From the NCBI GenBank assembly GCA_050084515.1, contig CM114271.1, positions 4,340,001 to 4,404,000 on the forward strand: DNA of 64,000 nucleotides. Direction: 5' to 3'. The notes beneath the pieces were generated by a model that searched no databases, had not been told where the DNA came from, and worked only from the letters and a program-made list of their open reading frames with translations. Positions within the stretch are counted from its first letter, which is position 1; the number at the start of each line of letters is the position of its first letter. Source of the stretch: Blasia pusilla (taxonomy: Eukaryota; Marchantiophyta; Marchantiopsida; Blasiales). A program made the position numbers and the translations under genes. Below are positions 1-11,575 of this stretch, piece by piece.

Positions 1-595
1 AGGTTAATGCCACAAGCAAGCTAATGCACTCATTTGCATCACTATTGTGTTCTGCAAGGTATATCATGGGGCATAAATTTCTTCAAATGTCGTAGATGTT
101 CCCGTGCTTGGTGTTATGTTCAGACCCCACGAAGCAAGAGACACTTGCACAAAGGCTGTGATGTTAATGGCAGGTGGAATTTTGGTGAGTGGCAACTTGT
201 GTATTTCCGTCATCATACAATTCCAGAGGGCCAGTGTGTGCCTACTTGCGAGTGAACCTACCATGGGACTAGCCCCTCATGCTACTTTCTAAGAAACTCC
301 ACTTGGGCAATACATGCAAGTAAGGCCACTAGATTTTGGGATTTAGGATTGAGTATTTAAAAGAAAATGTTTGCCCCGTGGTGGCTTTAAATGGGATGTC
401 TTAGATTCAGGAGATGACATGACAGTGTATATGAATTTATACTGAGTGAGATTGAATGCAAAGTAGCATTTAATAGTAGAATTGCTTTGGATGTGATCTG
501 TGGAGTTGTATTCTCTGTTGTGGTTTGTATAACAGGTTCATGTGTGTATCCCCATAGTTTCCAATGTTGACTTGGAAACTATAGGGGGAATAAAT
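1..595. other. Unassigned sequence at left edge
   Basis: I see no gene here. The short open frames overlap one another on both strands, match no family I know, and show no splice-site pattern linking them. The stretch ends in a G-run at about 600-607, where the first LTR-like repeat begins. Confidence 0.4.
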
Positions 596-1345
596 GCGAG
601 GGGGGGGCGTCGCGCCCGTTCGCCCATCGGCGACCTAATTTCCGGCCTCCTCTTGCTCTTTCCCGACACACCGGCTTGCGTATCCTCCACGCCACACCAC
701 ACGCTACACTCGGTTGTTGTCTCACGTCACCCCGTACCAAAGAAATCTGCGAAAAATGGAAAGCGCTTCCACGCACGGTCTCTTAAACACAAAAATGACC
801 AATACAACGCCAACCAACATCTCCACGGGCTCCCCATCGAGGCAACTTGCTTGCCTACCGGCAAAAAACAAATTCCCACCAGCCCTCACATCTTTCTCAT
901 GTAAAAATAAAAAGTAGTAAAAACGGCACACCCGGCATATCAAGCCTCGTCCACCCTGTGCTATCAAGGAATCTGGATGCTAGCACCCTAGTCCTATCTC
1001 ACACACATACAAGAGAGGTGCTCCAACGGCCCAACATGAGAAAGATGGCTTAGGAATGCCATCCTCCTCCCTTATATAGGGTTGGGAAGAGCCAAAAGGC
1101 TCTTCCCCTAAAATAGCCATCTCCTTGGTAACGTGCACGCATAGGTTACCAGGGGTGGATGACCTGATCAACAAGTCACCCAATTGTGGAAGATCTCAAA
1201 AGGAAAGTTTTCAGAAATAACGTTCATGACATAATGGACCTATCCTCAACCTCATCCGATAGTCCGTTGGCTCCTATGCCCTATCCACGGTAGATCTTGG
1301 CCTATCGGCTACTCATATGTGACACATACGAGGATAATGTCAATA
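596..1345 (-). repeat. LTR-like repeat family A, copy 1 (minus orientation)
   Basis: Read on the minus strand, this stretch matches 6110-6945 along most of its length, so the two copies form a long imperfect inverted repeat about 5 kb apart. Shared landmarks include a hairpin (1084-1107: GGGAAGAGCC, four-base loop, GGCTCTTCCC) followed in minus orientation by a TATATAA box, then a conserved stretch containing CTAGGGTGCTAG. The TATA box and multi-copy nature suggest an LTR or a non-autonomous LTR element. I found no clear target-site duplication or primer-binding site, so the element type is inferred. Confidence 0.6.
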
Positions 1346-3600
1346 GTTTTCTATTGGTGTGCACATATTTAAAGGAGTCTCGAACCATACAAAGTGAAAG
1401 AAGAAAGAAGAAACTTCAATAAAAAAAAAACACACAAATGGAAAACCCATCGAGTGTACGAAAGAGGGCGACTCAAAGACTTGAGTGTGTGAAGTCCACA
1501 ACCGGTTGGTAAAGTTATACCTTCTTAGAAAAATCCCTCACATCTATTCATCCTTGGGTTAGTTAACCCGAGGTCCAGATCCCGCAGCCACAGGTTCTAT
1601 TTTGAATAACAGAATAAGAATTTTATTAATACCATATTTTTCACGCAGTGACTACAGTGGAGTGGATGGTGTGCTTACTACAGATGTGTAGGTCTCAGGT
1701 TCGAATCCCCTCATATGTGGCATGTTTTGCATGAGCCCCTCTTGAATCATAACCCACGTCTAACCCTTATGCCTCTAACCCAAGGACCCGAGGATGAATA
1801 GGCACAAGGGAAAACTCCAAGCATCATATGCACAAGAGGATGGAGCTTCTATGCAAACAAATATGTTGCCCATGCAATTTTAGAAAATATTTTTAAAAAT
1901 TTATTTTGTAATGTTGTTCTCTAGTAATTTTGGTAGAAATTATGTGTTTTCAAGACCATATTTTAAATGCATGGAGGAGTGGGAGAAAAAGAAAAGTTCC
2001 ATCCTAAAGTAAACCAAGTTATGACAAAGGAAACCTTAGAAAAACCAAATTTAGTAGAGGGAGTTAATTTTGAAATTAACTACTCTATGGGTAATTTTAA
2101 AAATGGGAATGAAAATATTTTATTCAAGAAAAAAGGGGAAAATATGGAGAGGACAACTGCAAAGACATAAGAGGAAAATATGGCACACATAGGAAAAAAT
2201 GAAATGGAGTGTAAGTGATCCAAGGAAAAAGCACAAAATTTGGAAATATATCCCAATTTCAATCTATACAATCAAGCAATAATTCTTAACTATATTTTAT
2301 AACAAGCATTAAGCAAGTTGTGTAGGTTTTGATGAGTTTGCTCCCATGGAAAGAAAGTTGTGTCATAATTTCGTAAAGTTAGGATGTAAATGAGAAATTT
2401 ATTGCGTAAATCATTTGTCGTGCCCAAACACATCGCTACACAACATACATCGTTGTCATCGAGAACACACACAAATACGCACGATTCCATGCTAACTCAT
2501 GGCAGCCAAACAACGAGACAAGAAGTACCAAAATATCTCCAATAAAATAAGATCCAATCTCTCTCACAACACCATAGTTCTCACATGTGTGCACTAATGA
2601 GAGTGTTGGATTACACACACAAGGCAAACAAGACCATAGCTTCGCCGCCTCATACCAAGAGGTTCAACAAAGAGAGAATGAGCTCTCAAGCTTTCTCTTC
2701 TTGAGGTATATCCCTCCCCTCTCCCAAATTCTCTCAATGGTAACCTATGGTCACAAGTCACCTCCTTGGCTTTTAATCTGATATAGGAGGACAAGGGTCA
2801 CTTACCAAAAATAGAAATTTGATCATATACTCAAAATGGTATTTATCTAAAATAGTAAGTTCCTCAATATGGTTCCAAATGAGCCAAAACGAAGGTTAAA
2901 CCTTCTCTCTCAGGTTTTCTGAGGCCTTAATAGGTCATCATCGATCTACTGAGTCTATCCTCAACTACTCACAAAGGCGCTCTACTAGATCTCACTGATC
3001 TATCCTAAAATATGTGATACATTTCAAATTAAGGTGTTATATTTATTAAAACCCCAAAAGTAAAGTTTTGAACAAAAAAATGGAAAATACAAAATTACAA
3101 GGAATGAAAGAAAGACAAGAAAATTTAACCATGGGTAAAAGTTGAGGCAATGAATTCCTTGGAAGTATAAGGCTCTATGGAATTTAACCTTTATTGGTTA
3201 GAAGCACGCAAAGAGATCTCAAGGTTGCACGGAACGAACAAGTCCGTCCATGCGAAGGACATGTCCGGACATGGAAAAACGGTTACGAGCCTAGGGGTTT
3301 TTTGGCGCCCGGGTCGACTGTGCGGGGCTCACCTTCGAGAACGTGTGTGGGCTCAAATGAAGTGTGCATGCTAAAGGCGGGCCACAGGGGCGACGCAGGA
3401 TGAGAACGGGCCTGACGCGGGCGGCCTCGGGGCCGGCACGGCGGGCTTGAGAGGCTAGGGGCAAGCGTGGTGGTTCTAGTGGTTCTAGTGGGGACTTAAA
3501 TGGGATTTTTGTAGGGGGAGGGTGCTTGAGGGGTTGGAGTAGGGTTGTTGTAGTAGAGAGTAGGTTAGTTAGAAATGAAAGTAATTGAAGAAATGGAGAT
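1346..3600. other. Decayed repeat DNA, no supported gene
   Basis: The sequence is rich in A-tracts and short repeats, with no coding frame that resembles a protein family. A fragment near 2425-2455 resembles 5130-5160 and, inverted, about 7430-7460, so it belongs to the element family nearby. The stretch 3220-3470 is distinctly GC-rich compared with its surroundings and could be the end of another element or the GC-rich 5' end of the hAT copy that follows. Confidence 0.4.
1655..1735 (+). repeat. Possible tRNA-derived (SINE-like) Pol III box
   Basis: The 11-base GGTTCGAATCC near 1698 is a perfect Pol III B-box. The flanking T-arm stem pairs poorly and no convincing A-box or acceptor stem is visible, so this is not an intact tRNA gene. 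It may be a decayed SINE head or a chance match. Confidence 0.25.
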
Positions 3601-3623
3601 AGTATTGATGGAGAGAGGAAGAA

Positions 3624-4810
3624 GTGGAGGAGACGACGCCATTACAAATAGGTTTGCAACAGACAAGAAATAAGATTTATGTCGTGTCAAATGTTTATGG
3701 GGTTGCGGACATGCCACCACGTGATAGTCTTAAGGAATGCAGAGGAGTTGTTGGGCCCATTCGAGGGAGTGGTAGTTCTAGAAACAAGAAAGCGGATCTG
3801 AGGGATTCTTTCAACATCCAAGAAATAGAAGTTGCAAATGACATGTGGGTGAAGTGTTTCCACGAATGTGGAATGCCATTCAATATAGTACGGTAAGATG
3901 ATTTCAAACAAGAATTGTCAACAACAATAAAGATGAAGGGTTACTGAGGTCCTAGTTACAATTCGTTGCTCACCACCCTACTTGAGAAACATATGAGGAA
4001 TGTGAAGGAAAAGGTGGATGGCATATTGGATAATTTTGTTTGGGGGTCATGATCATCACGGATTCTTGGACCAATATGAGGAGCGAGTCTTTACATGAAC
4101 ATCATGATCTCGTGTCCACAAGGTGAGGTCATGATTGAGTCGGTAGACACCAAGGGAGAATCCTAAACGGCGGAATGCTTGGCACGTCACATAGAGAGGA
4201 CTATCATGCGCTTTGGTCCAGAGAATGTGTTGCAACTTGAGACAAAAATGCTAGCAATGAGCGAGCAACATGAAAACTTATGAAGCAAAGTTTCCTCATA
4301 TTCTTTGGGATGGATGCGTATCACATTCTCTTGATCTAGTATGCAAAGAATGGGGTAAATGGCCTTGGGTGGACAAGATTTTGGCACAAGCTCGTGAGAT
4401 GATAGTATTTTTACTACTAGAACTTAGGTGATGGCCAAATTCATGGAAACCAATCTTGTGAAGAGACAATTGTTGCTTCCTACAAACACATGCTTTGCCA
4501 CAAACTTTATCATGTTGGGACGTGTCTTAGAATTAAGGGAGGCGTTCCATGCTATGGTTAACACCAATGCTTTTAGGGAGTATTTCAATGGGAGGGATGC
4601 GAGGCAAGGGAGAAGGCAAGAGAGATTGAGACTATGGTGGCCAATCATAATTTTTGGATAGAAGGTGAAGAGTTGTTTGTTGCGGCTCAACCAAGTGCTA
4701 TTCTGTCGAGAGAGTGTGATGATCATAAAGTAATGACAGGGGTTATTTATCACCGCATATTTGAGATAATGGAAGAGACTCGTTCTTTTCCTATAACTCT
4801 ATGGCCCGGT
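3624..4810 (+). pseudogene. hAT-family transposase remnant (DUF659-like), broken
   Basis: Conserved hAT blocks appear in order but in shifting frames. About 3825-3895 encodes a segment with ANDMWVKCFHECGMPFNIVR. About 4045-4135 encodes ITDSWTNMRSES followed, after a frameshift, by ISCPQGEVMIESVDTK, the usual TDGWT...CPKG block. About 4195-4260 gives an ENVLQLET-like stretch. 4300-4410 gives a block ending WVDKILAQAREMIVF. 4480-4600 gives TCFATNFIMLGRVLELREA. In living hAT transposases these belong to one RNase-H-like catalytic protein. Here several frameshifts and stops mean no functional product. I saw no terminal inverted repeats. The family call rests on motif memory. Confidence 0.75.
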
Positions 4811-4839
4811 GTGGATTTAAGGCGTCATAGTTTTTTTTT

Positions 4840-5245
4840 ATATCCTTGGGAAGAGCCAAAAAGCTCTTCCCCCAAAAATAGCCCTACGAACGATAACCTA
4901 CGTGCACAAGTTACTGGATGACTGTTGACCTGGTCAATGGGTCAACTGATAGATTAAAACCCGAATAGGGAAATAGCCATAAACAACGCTCCCGAAACAA
5001 GAGACTTTTTGCCAGTCTCATCCGACATCTCGGGACAAAGTTACACCCAAACAGCCCGCTAACTCTCTATACCATCAACGCGATAGAACTCTACGTACGT
5101 CAAACTAAGATATGACAGTTGTCATGCGCATACACATCGCTACACAACCCACATTGTTGGTCACATCTACACACCACACAACACCGATCTTCCCCAACAT
5201 ACGGGTAGATCCTCACATAAATGAAACATACTCACGCATATACAC
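4840..5245 (-). repeat. LTR-like repeat family A, copy 3 (minus orientation, partial)
   Basis: It carries the family hairpin at 4848-4871 (GGGAAGAGC and GCTCTTCCC arms) with a TATA-like run beside it, then the CTCATCCGACATCTCGGGAC segment, which matches 6165-6200 and 6945-6965 in inverted form. Its far end (5130-5230) matches 7375-7475 inverted. It abuts the hAT remnant, so one element may have inserted next to or into the other. Confidence 0.55.
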
Positions 5246-6105
5246 TGGGATCCCACAACCACCCCCCTAATTGGATCCTCTCTAACTCCAGATAGCACAC
5301 ACATATATACTCGACAAGATCTCCTATCCTATACACATCTAGCACCATCGGTGCCGTCATCCCCGCAATATTGTAACATTGCAACTATCCATCATTTTAA
5401 TCCCTTCGAAGAAATCTAACACTCTCGTAACCTGATCCAAACGCTGCCACACAACACATGTGGTACCCAAACATATGAAGTGTCTAGTCCAAGAGCATGA
5501 TTGTCACCTGACTCTGTGTGCTCCAAGACACAAGCACGGCTCCACGCTTGCCTCACGAGCTCGTCTACACTCCTCGCTCGAACCCAACTACGGAAGAGAC
5601 ACCCACCTTGGCATGTCTCTCCGTGGGACTATCCGCTACGGGAATGTCCTCTGCGTGTTTGCTCCTCTCCAACAACTCCTTGATCAGCTAACACCACCTA
5701 TGAATGCTGCCAATGTGGTCACCTGTATCCTCACGTGGTTGACCACCACTAGCCCCTGCAAAGTGCACCAGTAGATGGCTAATCCGTCTATCTCCTCATC
5801 GCCACCCTGGCCGATAAAAAACCGTCTCCTCCCAAAAATCCAAGATAAAACCTAGAGGGTACAATACCGTACTCCCTACCAACACATCACACAACTCTTC
5901 CGGTGTCGTAATCGCCCGAGTGCGCACCGTCGCAGTATCTGTCTCATGCTTTGGCTGGAGCCTAACCACCAAATGTCGTCAAGTCATGTACTGCGTGGGT
6001 GATACACCCCCAACAAAGGTCTATATCTGAAAGGGACAATGCTCAATGTCGCCTTTGTGTAAATCCAACGCCAAACATGTCGCCTTCCCTATGTCACATC
6101 TGTGT
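5246..6105. other. Internal or flanking part of the repeat nest, no gene
   Basis: C-rich sequence with a 104-codon open frame at 5460-5774 that shows no family resemblance and no codon pattern I would trust. It lies between oppositely oriented copies of repeat family A, so it is most likely internal or flanking transposon DNA. Confidence 0.4.
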
Positions 6106-6109
6106 AGCC

Positions 6110-6945
6110 GATAGGCCGAGATCTATCATGGATAAGACATAGGAGCCAATGGACTATCTTGAGTGTAACTTTGTCCCACGGTGTTGGATGAGGTTGAGGA
6201 TAGATCCATTGTATCAGGAACATTGTTTCTGACAACTTTCTTGTTAAGGTCTTTCACAGCCAGGTGACTTGTTGACCAGGTCATCCACCTCTGGTAATCT
6301 GTGCGTGTAGGTTATCGAGGGGATAGCTATTTTTAGGGGAAGAGCGTTTTGGCTCTTCCCAACCCTATATAAGAGAGGAAGATGGCTTTCCTAGGCCATC
6401 TTGCTCATGTTGGGCCGTTGCAGCACCTATCTTGTATGTGTGTGAGATAGGACTAGGGTGCTAGTGTCCGGATTCCTTGATACCGCAGGGTGGACGAGGC
6501 TCGATATGCCGATGTAGATTGAGGAGTGGAGTTTTAGGTCGGGTGTGCCGTTTACTACTACTCTTTATTTTTACATGAGAAAGACATCAGGGGGCTAGTG
6601 GGAATTGGTTGTTTGCAGGTAGGCAAGCGAGTTGTCTCGGTCGGGAGCCCCTGGAGACGCTGGTTGGCGTTGTGTTGGTCATTTTGTGTTCATAAGGCCG
6701 TGCGTAGAAGTGCTATCCATTTTTCGCAGATTTCTTTGGTGCGGGGTTACAGGGGATAGCAGCCGGGTGTAGCGCACGGTGTGGCGTCAAGTGTACGCAA
6801 GCGGGTGGGTTGGGAGAGAGCAAGAGGCAAAGGCGGTTGGGGCGCGGAGGCAGGCTAGGTTAGGTCACAAAGGCGGCGTCGCGGAGGGTCTTTTAGGTTG
6901 CGGAGACGGCTGGGTAGGGCCCGGAAGCCCCCCCCCCCCCTCCCA
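6110..6945 (+). repeat. LTR-like repeat family A, copy 2 (longest plus-strand copy)
   Basis: The order is a CGATAGGCCGAGATCTA block, a TGTTGGATGAGGTTGAGG block (from about 6182), the hairpin 6337-6360 (GGGAAGAGC, GTTTTG loop, GCTCTTCCC), CCCTATATAAGAGAGG (about 6363-6378), a conserved stretch to about 6590, and a GC-rich tail ending in a C-run near 6929-6940. The hairpin ends only a few bases before the TATA box. The order matches copy 1 in inverse and copy 4 directly. I interpret this as an LTR promoter with its transcribed leader. Confidence 0.6.
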
Positions 6946-7480
6946 AGATGTCGGATGAGGTTGAGGATAGGTCCATTGTGTCAAGAACGTCGTTTCTGAA
7001 AACTTTCCTGTTGAGGTCTTTCACAGTCGGGTGACTTATTGACCAGGTCATCCGCCCCTAGTAACTTGTGCGCACAGGTTACCAAGGGGATAGCTATTTT
7101 TAGGGGAAGAGCGTTTTGGCTCTTCCCAACCCTATCTAAGAGAGGAAGATGGTTTTTCTAAGCCATCTTTCTCTTGTTGGGCCGTTGGAGCACCTCTCTT
7201 GTATGTGTGTGAGATAGGACTAGGGTGCTAGCGTCTAGATTCCTTGATAGCATAGGGTGGACGAGGCTCAATTTGCCAATGTAGATTGATGAGTGAAGTT
7301 TTAGGCCAGGTGTGCCGTTTTTACTACTCTTTGTTTTTGTTGTATGATCTCCATATATATGTACGAGTTGATTTCTGTACATGTGTGGATCTATCTGTGT
7401 GTGGGGAAGATCGTTGTTGTGTGGTGTAGATGTGACCAGCGATGTATGTTGTGTACCGATATGTATGCGCACGACACCTA
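6946..7480 (+). repeat. LTR-like repeat family A, copy 4
   Basis: This is a direct repeat of 6182-6560, starting again at TGTCGGATGAGGTTGAGG and carrying the hairpin at 7104-7127. The TATA box is altered to CTATCTAAG. After about 7330 it departs from copy 2 and matches inverted 5130-5240. Copies 2 and 4 sit head to tail, which could be tandem LTRs from unequal recombination or nested insertion. Confidence 0.55.
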
Positions 7481-7489
7481 ACATCAAGG

Positions 7490-8255
7490 GCTGCGCTCAC
7501 GAATTATGTAGGATGCAATGCGGGTGGTACAGTATACTTGTGGGACTAACCAAATGAAACACTCTCGCTCGGTTATTCAACAACACCACACATGGTGTGA
7601 TCATGGCTCGCTCTATCATTGGCCTAGCTTGCATATCTACCAACTTCGCCGCCGCAGCATGCCATGACTCAATGGAGGACGTCTCGAGCACCTGCTGTGA
7701 GGGCAAGTCCACCACCTCATCGACTATCTCTGAACCAGAGGTAGTCACCTCTCCACGCTCACATAACGTGGCGGCCAGCCGAAACACCTCCGTTGGTCCA
7801 ACTCCCAATATTGCCAACCCTGGGGCGGAAAACAACGGAGGGTGGCACACCCTGGTGACTACATCCAACAATATGCTCGACACTGGCTCCACTCAAGCTG
7901 GCATAGGAGTTGTCTCTCCAACTCCTCGTGACGTCGGCACACTAGCCCCCCCTCTGGACACTATCGATCATCGAGGCACCATCGACGGTGTATGCAATGC
8001 CTCTGACATTGTGAACAACTAGGGAATCCTAGCCTGTCGCCCATTGGTCCCCTCATGTGGGTTGATCTCCACCCAACCTCTTAGTGGCTCTGTCATTCTC
8101 GTAGCACCCCGAGTCACCACCGTTGCAGCCTCATTATGAGCCGCACTGGACATAAACAAAAGCCCGGTATAGTCGTCCCTCGTATATTGATACGACTACG
8201 ACGTGGAGGCTGGAGCCACACTAGTTACTCGCGGTTCCGTACCTATCACTGGATG
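7490..8255 (-). mobile_element. Downstream part of gag-only retroelement, non-pol
   Basis: On the minus strand a 131-codon open frame (7497-7892) follows the gag remnant. It shows none of the expected protease, reverse transcriptase, RNase H or integrase motifs. Its product is Val/Leu-rich with no recognisable domain. The opposite strand is also open over much of the stretch. I treat it as the non-coding or eroded remainder of the element. Confidence 0.35.
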
Positions 8256-8259
8256 CATC

Positions 8260-9700
8260 ATCGTCATGGCAACAATCCTCTGATCCAACTGATCGATGCG
8301 AGTGAGGAGCGCTGCATCGGGTGCATGTCCTCCATCTCCCCTGACTGGTGGTGGAACTCTACCACCACGATCATCAACTCCTCGATCCCCACCAACTCTC
8401 TCGCCCCAGGCCCTCTTCCTACCTCTAGACGTACTACTCGGCCAAGATCAAAACACCTATCTCTAGTGTGACCATATCTATGACAATGATCACACTGCAA
8501 CCGTGGTGGGGCCATCCTAGGTGGCACATGAACACGTGGAGGGACCCTAGGCCCTCTACCATGTTGTGGGCAGTCCCTCTACCTGTGTGGCCCACCATAT
8601 GTCCAACAAGCCAACCCTGGTCCTTGTTGGGTAACATAGGTCGGTACGGGCCGTTGCCTCATCAGCCCATGATACCCGCCTTGCTCCCTCGGCCCACCAA
8701 CCTGTTCCCATATTACTGGTGCATGTTGTGGCACCTCTGGGGCTACTCCTACTTGTGGACCCATCAAATCCCGCAAAAATCTGGTGGTCACCACCTGCTC
8801 CTCACTCATGTTGAGCTCTACCCGCTCAGACAACTCGAAGATCACCTTCAATGTGGGCTTCGCGGTGTGAAGCAACATTGTATCGCGGACTCTCCTCCGT
8901 AGCTCATGGTCCATCATCCCGTACCAATATTTCACTGACTACGCCTCAGTCACCCCATATGTGGCAATGATCAGCCCTTGCATGTGCGTGAACGTCTCCC
9001 TCACACTCTCACCCGATCTCCGTTGAAAATCCTGTAGACTCTTCAGCTTGTCGGTCCGCACGCCCTAGTAGCTCCTCCCCAACTATCGAAAGAATTCCAC
9101 TGTAGGACTGAAACTTGGTGGTCCTCTACCACGAGAGGTCTCTGCCATCTCACCACTATAACTGCCATCCTCTCCATCTAGTCCCCGGGCTGATGGTGTA
9201 GGTCACTCCGCTCTCACTATCCCATCATACGCCTCGCGGTTACTTGTGGACACATACCATGGAGCCCAGTACACCCTCCAAGCATCGATCTATACGAAGT
9301 ATAAAGATTGGAACTCCATATAGTCATCCATTGGAGGACCCTCCAAATGCTAGAACAAACCCTTCCACGCCATGAAAGGGTTGAATCGTGTAGGGGCTTG
9401 GATCTCTTGGAAGTCGCACCATGTGTCGAACTCCTAGATGAAGTCATCTAGATCTATGGTGCCTACCGCACTCAAGAAACGACGCATGCCCCGGTGGCCC
9501 ATGTCGTTCATCTCTCCCCACATGACATTGTCCCCGTCCACAATCTCGCCACGTGATGCGCTGTCTAGTGAGGACGATCCAACCACGGATGGGAGTCGGG
9601 GTGGTTCCTCACTCGAAACCCCTCGATACCTCACACCACTCCATGCCACTCCACTACCACTGCTCGTACGACCTCGTTCTTCCAAAACTTGGAAGAACGC
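8260..9700 (-). pseudogene. Retrotransposon gag polyprotein remnant with CCHC zinc knuckle
   Basis: Reading right to left on the minus strand: an N-terminal segment (9434-9685), then FNPFMAWKGLF and PPMDDYMEFQSLYFV-type blocks of plant LTR-retrotransposon capsid (about 9280-9400), a capsid block containing YWYGMMDHELRRRVRDTML (about 8880-8935), and a nucleocapsid zinc knuckle CDHCHRYGHTRDRC (CX2CX4HX4C, about 8452-8493). In-frame stops and frameshifts interrupt the path, so it is a pseudogene. No pol follows. Gag proteins package element RNA into virus-like particles. The knuckle and capsid blocks best fit a Ty3/gypsy-like or gag-only LTR element. Confidence 0.7.
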
Positions 9701-10890
9701 CGTCGTGACAAACCCTGTCTCACCTGCTTAATTACGCGCACTTAGACTCACTGAGAGTCTCCCACACTCCTCACTAGCTCACCTACGCTACTGGTAATCC
9801 CGTGACGACACACCTGGCCTCACGCACACTCAACACTCCGGTTCACCATGAGCCTCCCACTACCTCACCTAAACTACTGACACTCTCGGGTCATACACGC
9901 GACCCGTACTTGGCAACCGCCATATATCCACCAACATGCTACACATGAAAGGAGTCTACACTCGTCACCATCATTGCACCCATCTAGCATCAGCTACTAC
10001 CCAATACCCATCACTCTCAATCACACATGATAAGTGCCCGAAAAGAGACTCGAATGGGTAACCTGAACATCCCCGCCATCAATTTACTGCACCGTCAACA
10101 GTGACTCCTCCACGTGGTACGGCAACCTCCGCAACACGACACTCTCGTCTAATTCACGTCGAGCCTCCCGTCAGCAGATGCGGACTTCCCGTTGGCATCA
10201 ACATACTACCAATCTGTCGCAGACTATCAATGTGGATCACTCGTCCCGCCCCCAGTGAACAAAGTACTAGCCACGCTCGTCGTGAATCCCACCACGCTAG
10301 CTCACGAATACATCAAGTCTCTCAAAAAACTCTCCAACTACGTAACATGAATCAACCATGTATCTCAGCTACCATAGTTACCCGCTTCCTCCTACAGTCC
10401 ATGTCTAACTACATCCGTGGTGGTCTACCAACCATGTAGCTGCTCACCACATTCAACCCTTACCACGTCTGCCCCAACCCGTATGGTCTCACCACGTAGC
10501 CCGACCCTACCGTCCACGCCACTCTTAACCCCGTCGCTCCCTTCCTCTACTCCGTCTGAGGGCACGACGCCCTATTCGGCCGCATCCCCCCACCTCAGCT
10601 TCGCTGCTTTCGGCACGCCACCCCACGCCTCGTGGGCAGTATCTCCTTATGCCCGGGTCAGTGCTCGGCAAGGATTTTTATGCATACCGGTAGCTTTCCG
10701 AGAGAACTCTCACGGTAGTCGGCAATTTCTCCGTTCAAACCGGTATTTTATAAATTTAACAAAGAAAACTCACATTTTCTCGTCGGGAAATTTCCAGAAC
10801 TTTCAGATTTGAACCGGAAATCGCCCGTTCTCAACCGGCTGCTTTAACGAAGAATGCCGGTTCTTGCCGAGCATTGGGCCGGGTAACCCC
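9701..10890. other. Retroelement flank, no supported gene
   Basis: C-rich sequence upstream of the gag remnant. Open frames at 10101-10439 and 10417-10812 have Ser/Thr/Pro-rich products without recognisable domains and are probably frame shadows of element leader or LTR sequence. The end of the stretch (10680-10890) has repeated CCGG-containing words (ACCGG, CCGGT) resembling the CCGGGA repeats near 37.9 kb. Confidence 0.35.
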
Positions 10891-10959
10891 ACTTACACTC
10901 GTTTGATCCCCAAGTCTGGCTCCCTACAAGTTACAACTTCGGGTACAGCGGAAGACAAT

Positions 10960-11470
10960 GTGGAACTGGGCAGAGGAGACAGATCGGATGGGCCGACCCG
11001 AGAGCTCCTTGACGGGCAGCGGAGGAGGAGGAGGAGGACATTCTGGTGGAGCCGAAGGAAAGACGGAGCTGGACAGACAGATAGGACGTTGCCGACCCGG
11101 GAGCTTCTTGACGGGCAGCGGAGGTGGAGGATCTTCGGGTGGAGCGGAAGCGAATAAATAAAGAGCTGGGCTGCTGGAAGAGGCGAGACAGATCGGAAGG
11201 GCAGACCCGGGAGATTCTCGACGGGCAGCGGAGGTGGAGGATCTTCGGGTGGAGCGGAAGAGAATGTGGAGCAGCTGGACAGAGGAGACAGATCGGATGG
11301 GTCGACCCTGGAGCTTCTTGACGGGCAGCGGAGGTGGAGGATCTCCGGGTGAAGCGGAAGCGAATGTGGAGCTGGAGAGTGGAGGCAGATCGCATGGGCC
11401 GACCAGGGAGCTTCTTGACGGGCAGCGGTGGAGGAGGAGGAGGAGGAGGAGGAGGAGGAGCAGATGGAGG
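10960..11470. repeat. ~100-bp minisatellite, about five units
   Basis: Units begin with GACCCGGGAG or variants near 10996, 11094, 11204, 11303 and 11400, giving periods of about 97-110 bp. Each contains a CTTGACGGGCAGCGG core, a GGAGGTGGAGG stretch, GGTGGAGCGGAAG and a GGACAGAGGAGACAGATCGG-like tail. Unit length is not a multiple of three, so the Gly-rich plus-strand and Pro-rich minus-strand translations shift frame between units. This argues against a protein repeat. Confidence 0.85.
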
Positions 11471-11575
11471 GATGATGTGTAGCAGAAGCAAGGAGAAGGA
11501 GAAGGAGGCGGAGGTGGAGGCGGAGGAACAGGAGGAGGGGCAGGGGCAGGAGGAGGAGGGAGAGGAGATGCATGA
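11420..11575. repeat. GGA-rich purine tract
   Basis: Runs of GGA/GAG codon-like triplets on the plus strand are interrupted only briefly. They follow the minisatellite and look like expansion of its GGAGGTGGAGG segment. The strand asymmetry (purines on one strand) could allow triplex or G-rich structure. The long open frames here on both strands are explained by the simple composition. Confidence 0.7.

Noticed and set aside
7597-8022. 141-codon plus-strand frame opposite the retroelement
   Set aside because: Ser/Thr/Pro-rich, no domain, and antisense to a longer open frame of the gag element. It is most likely a shadow.
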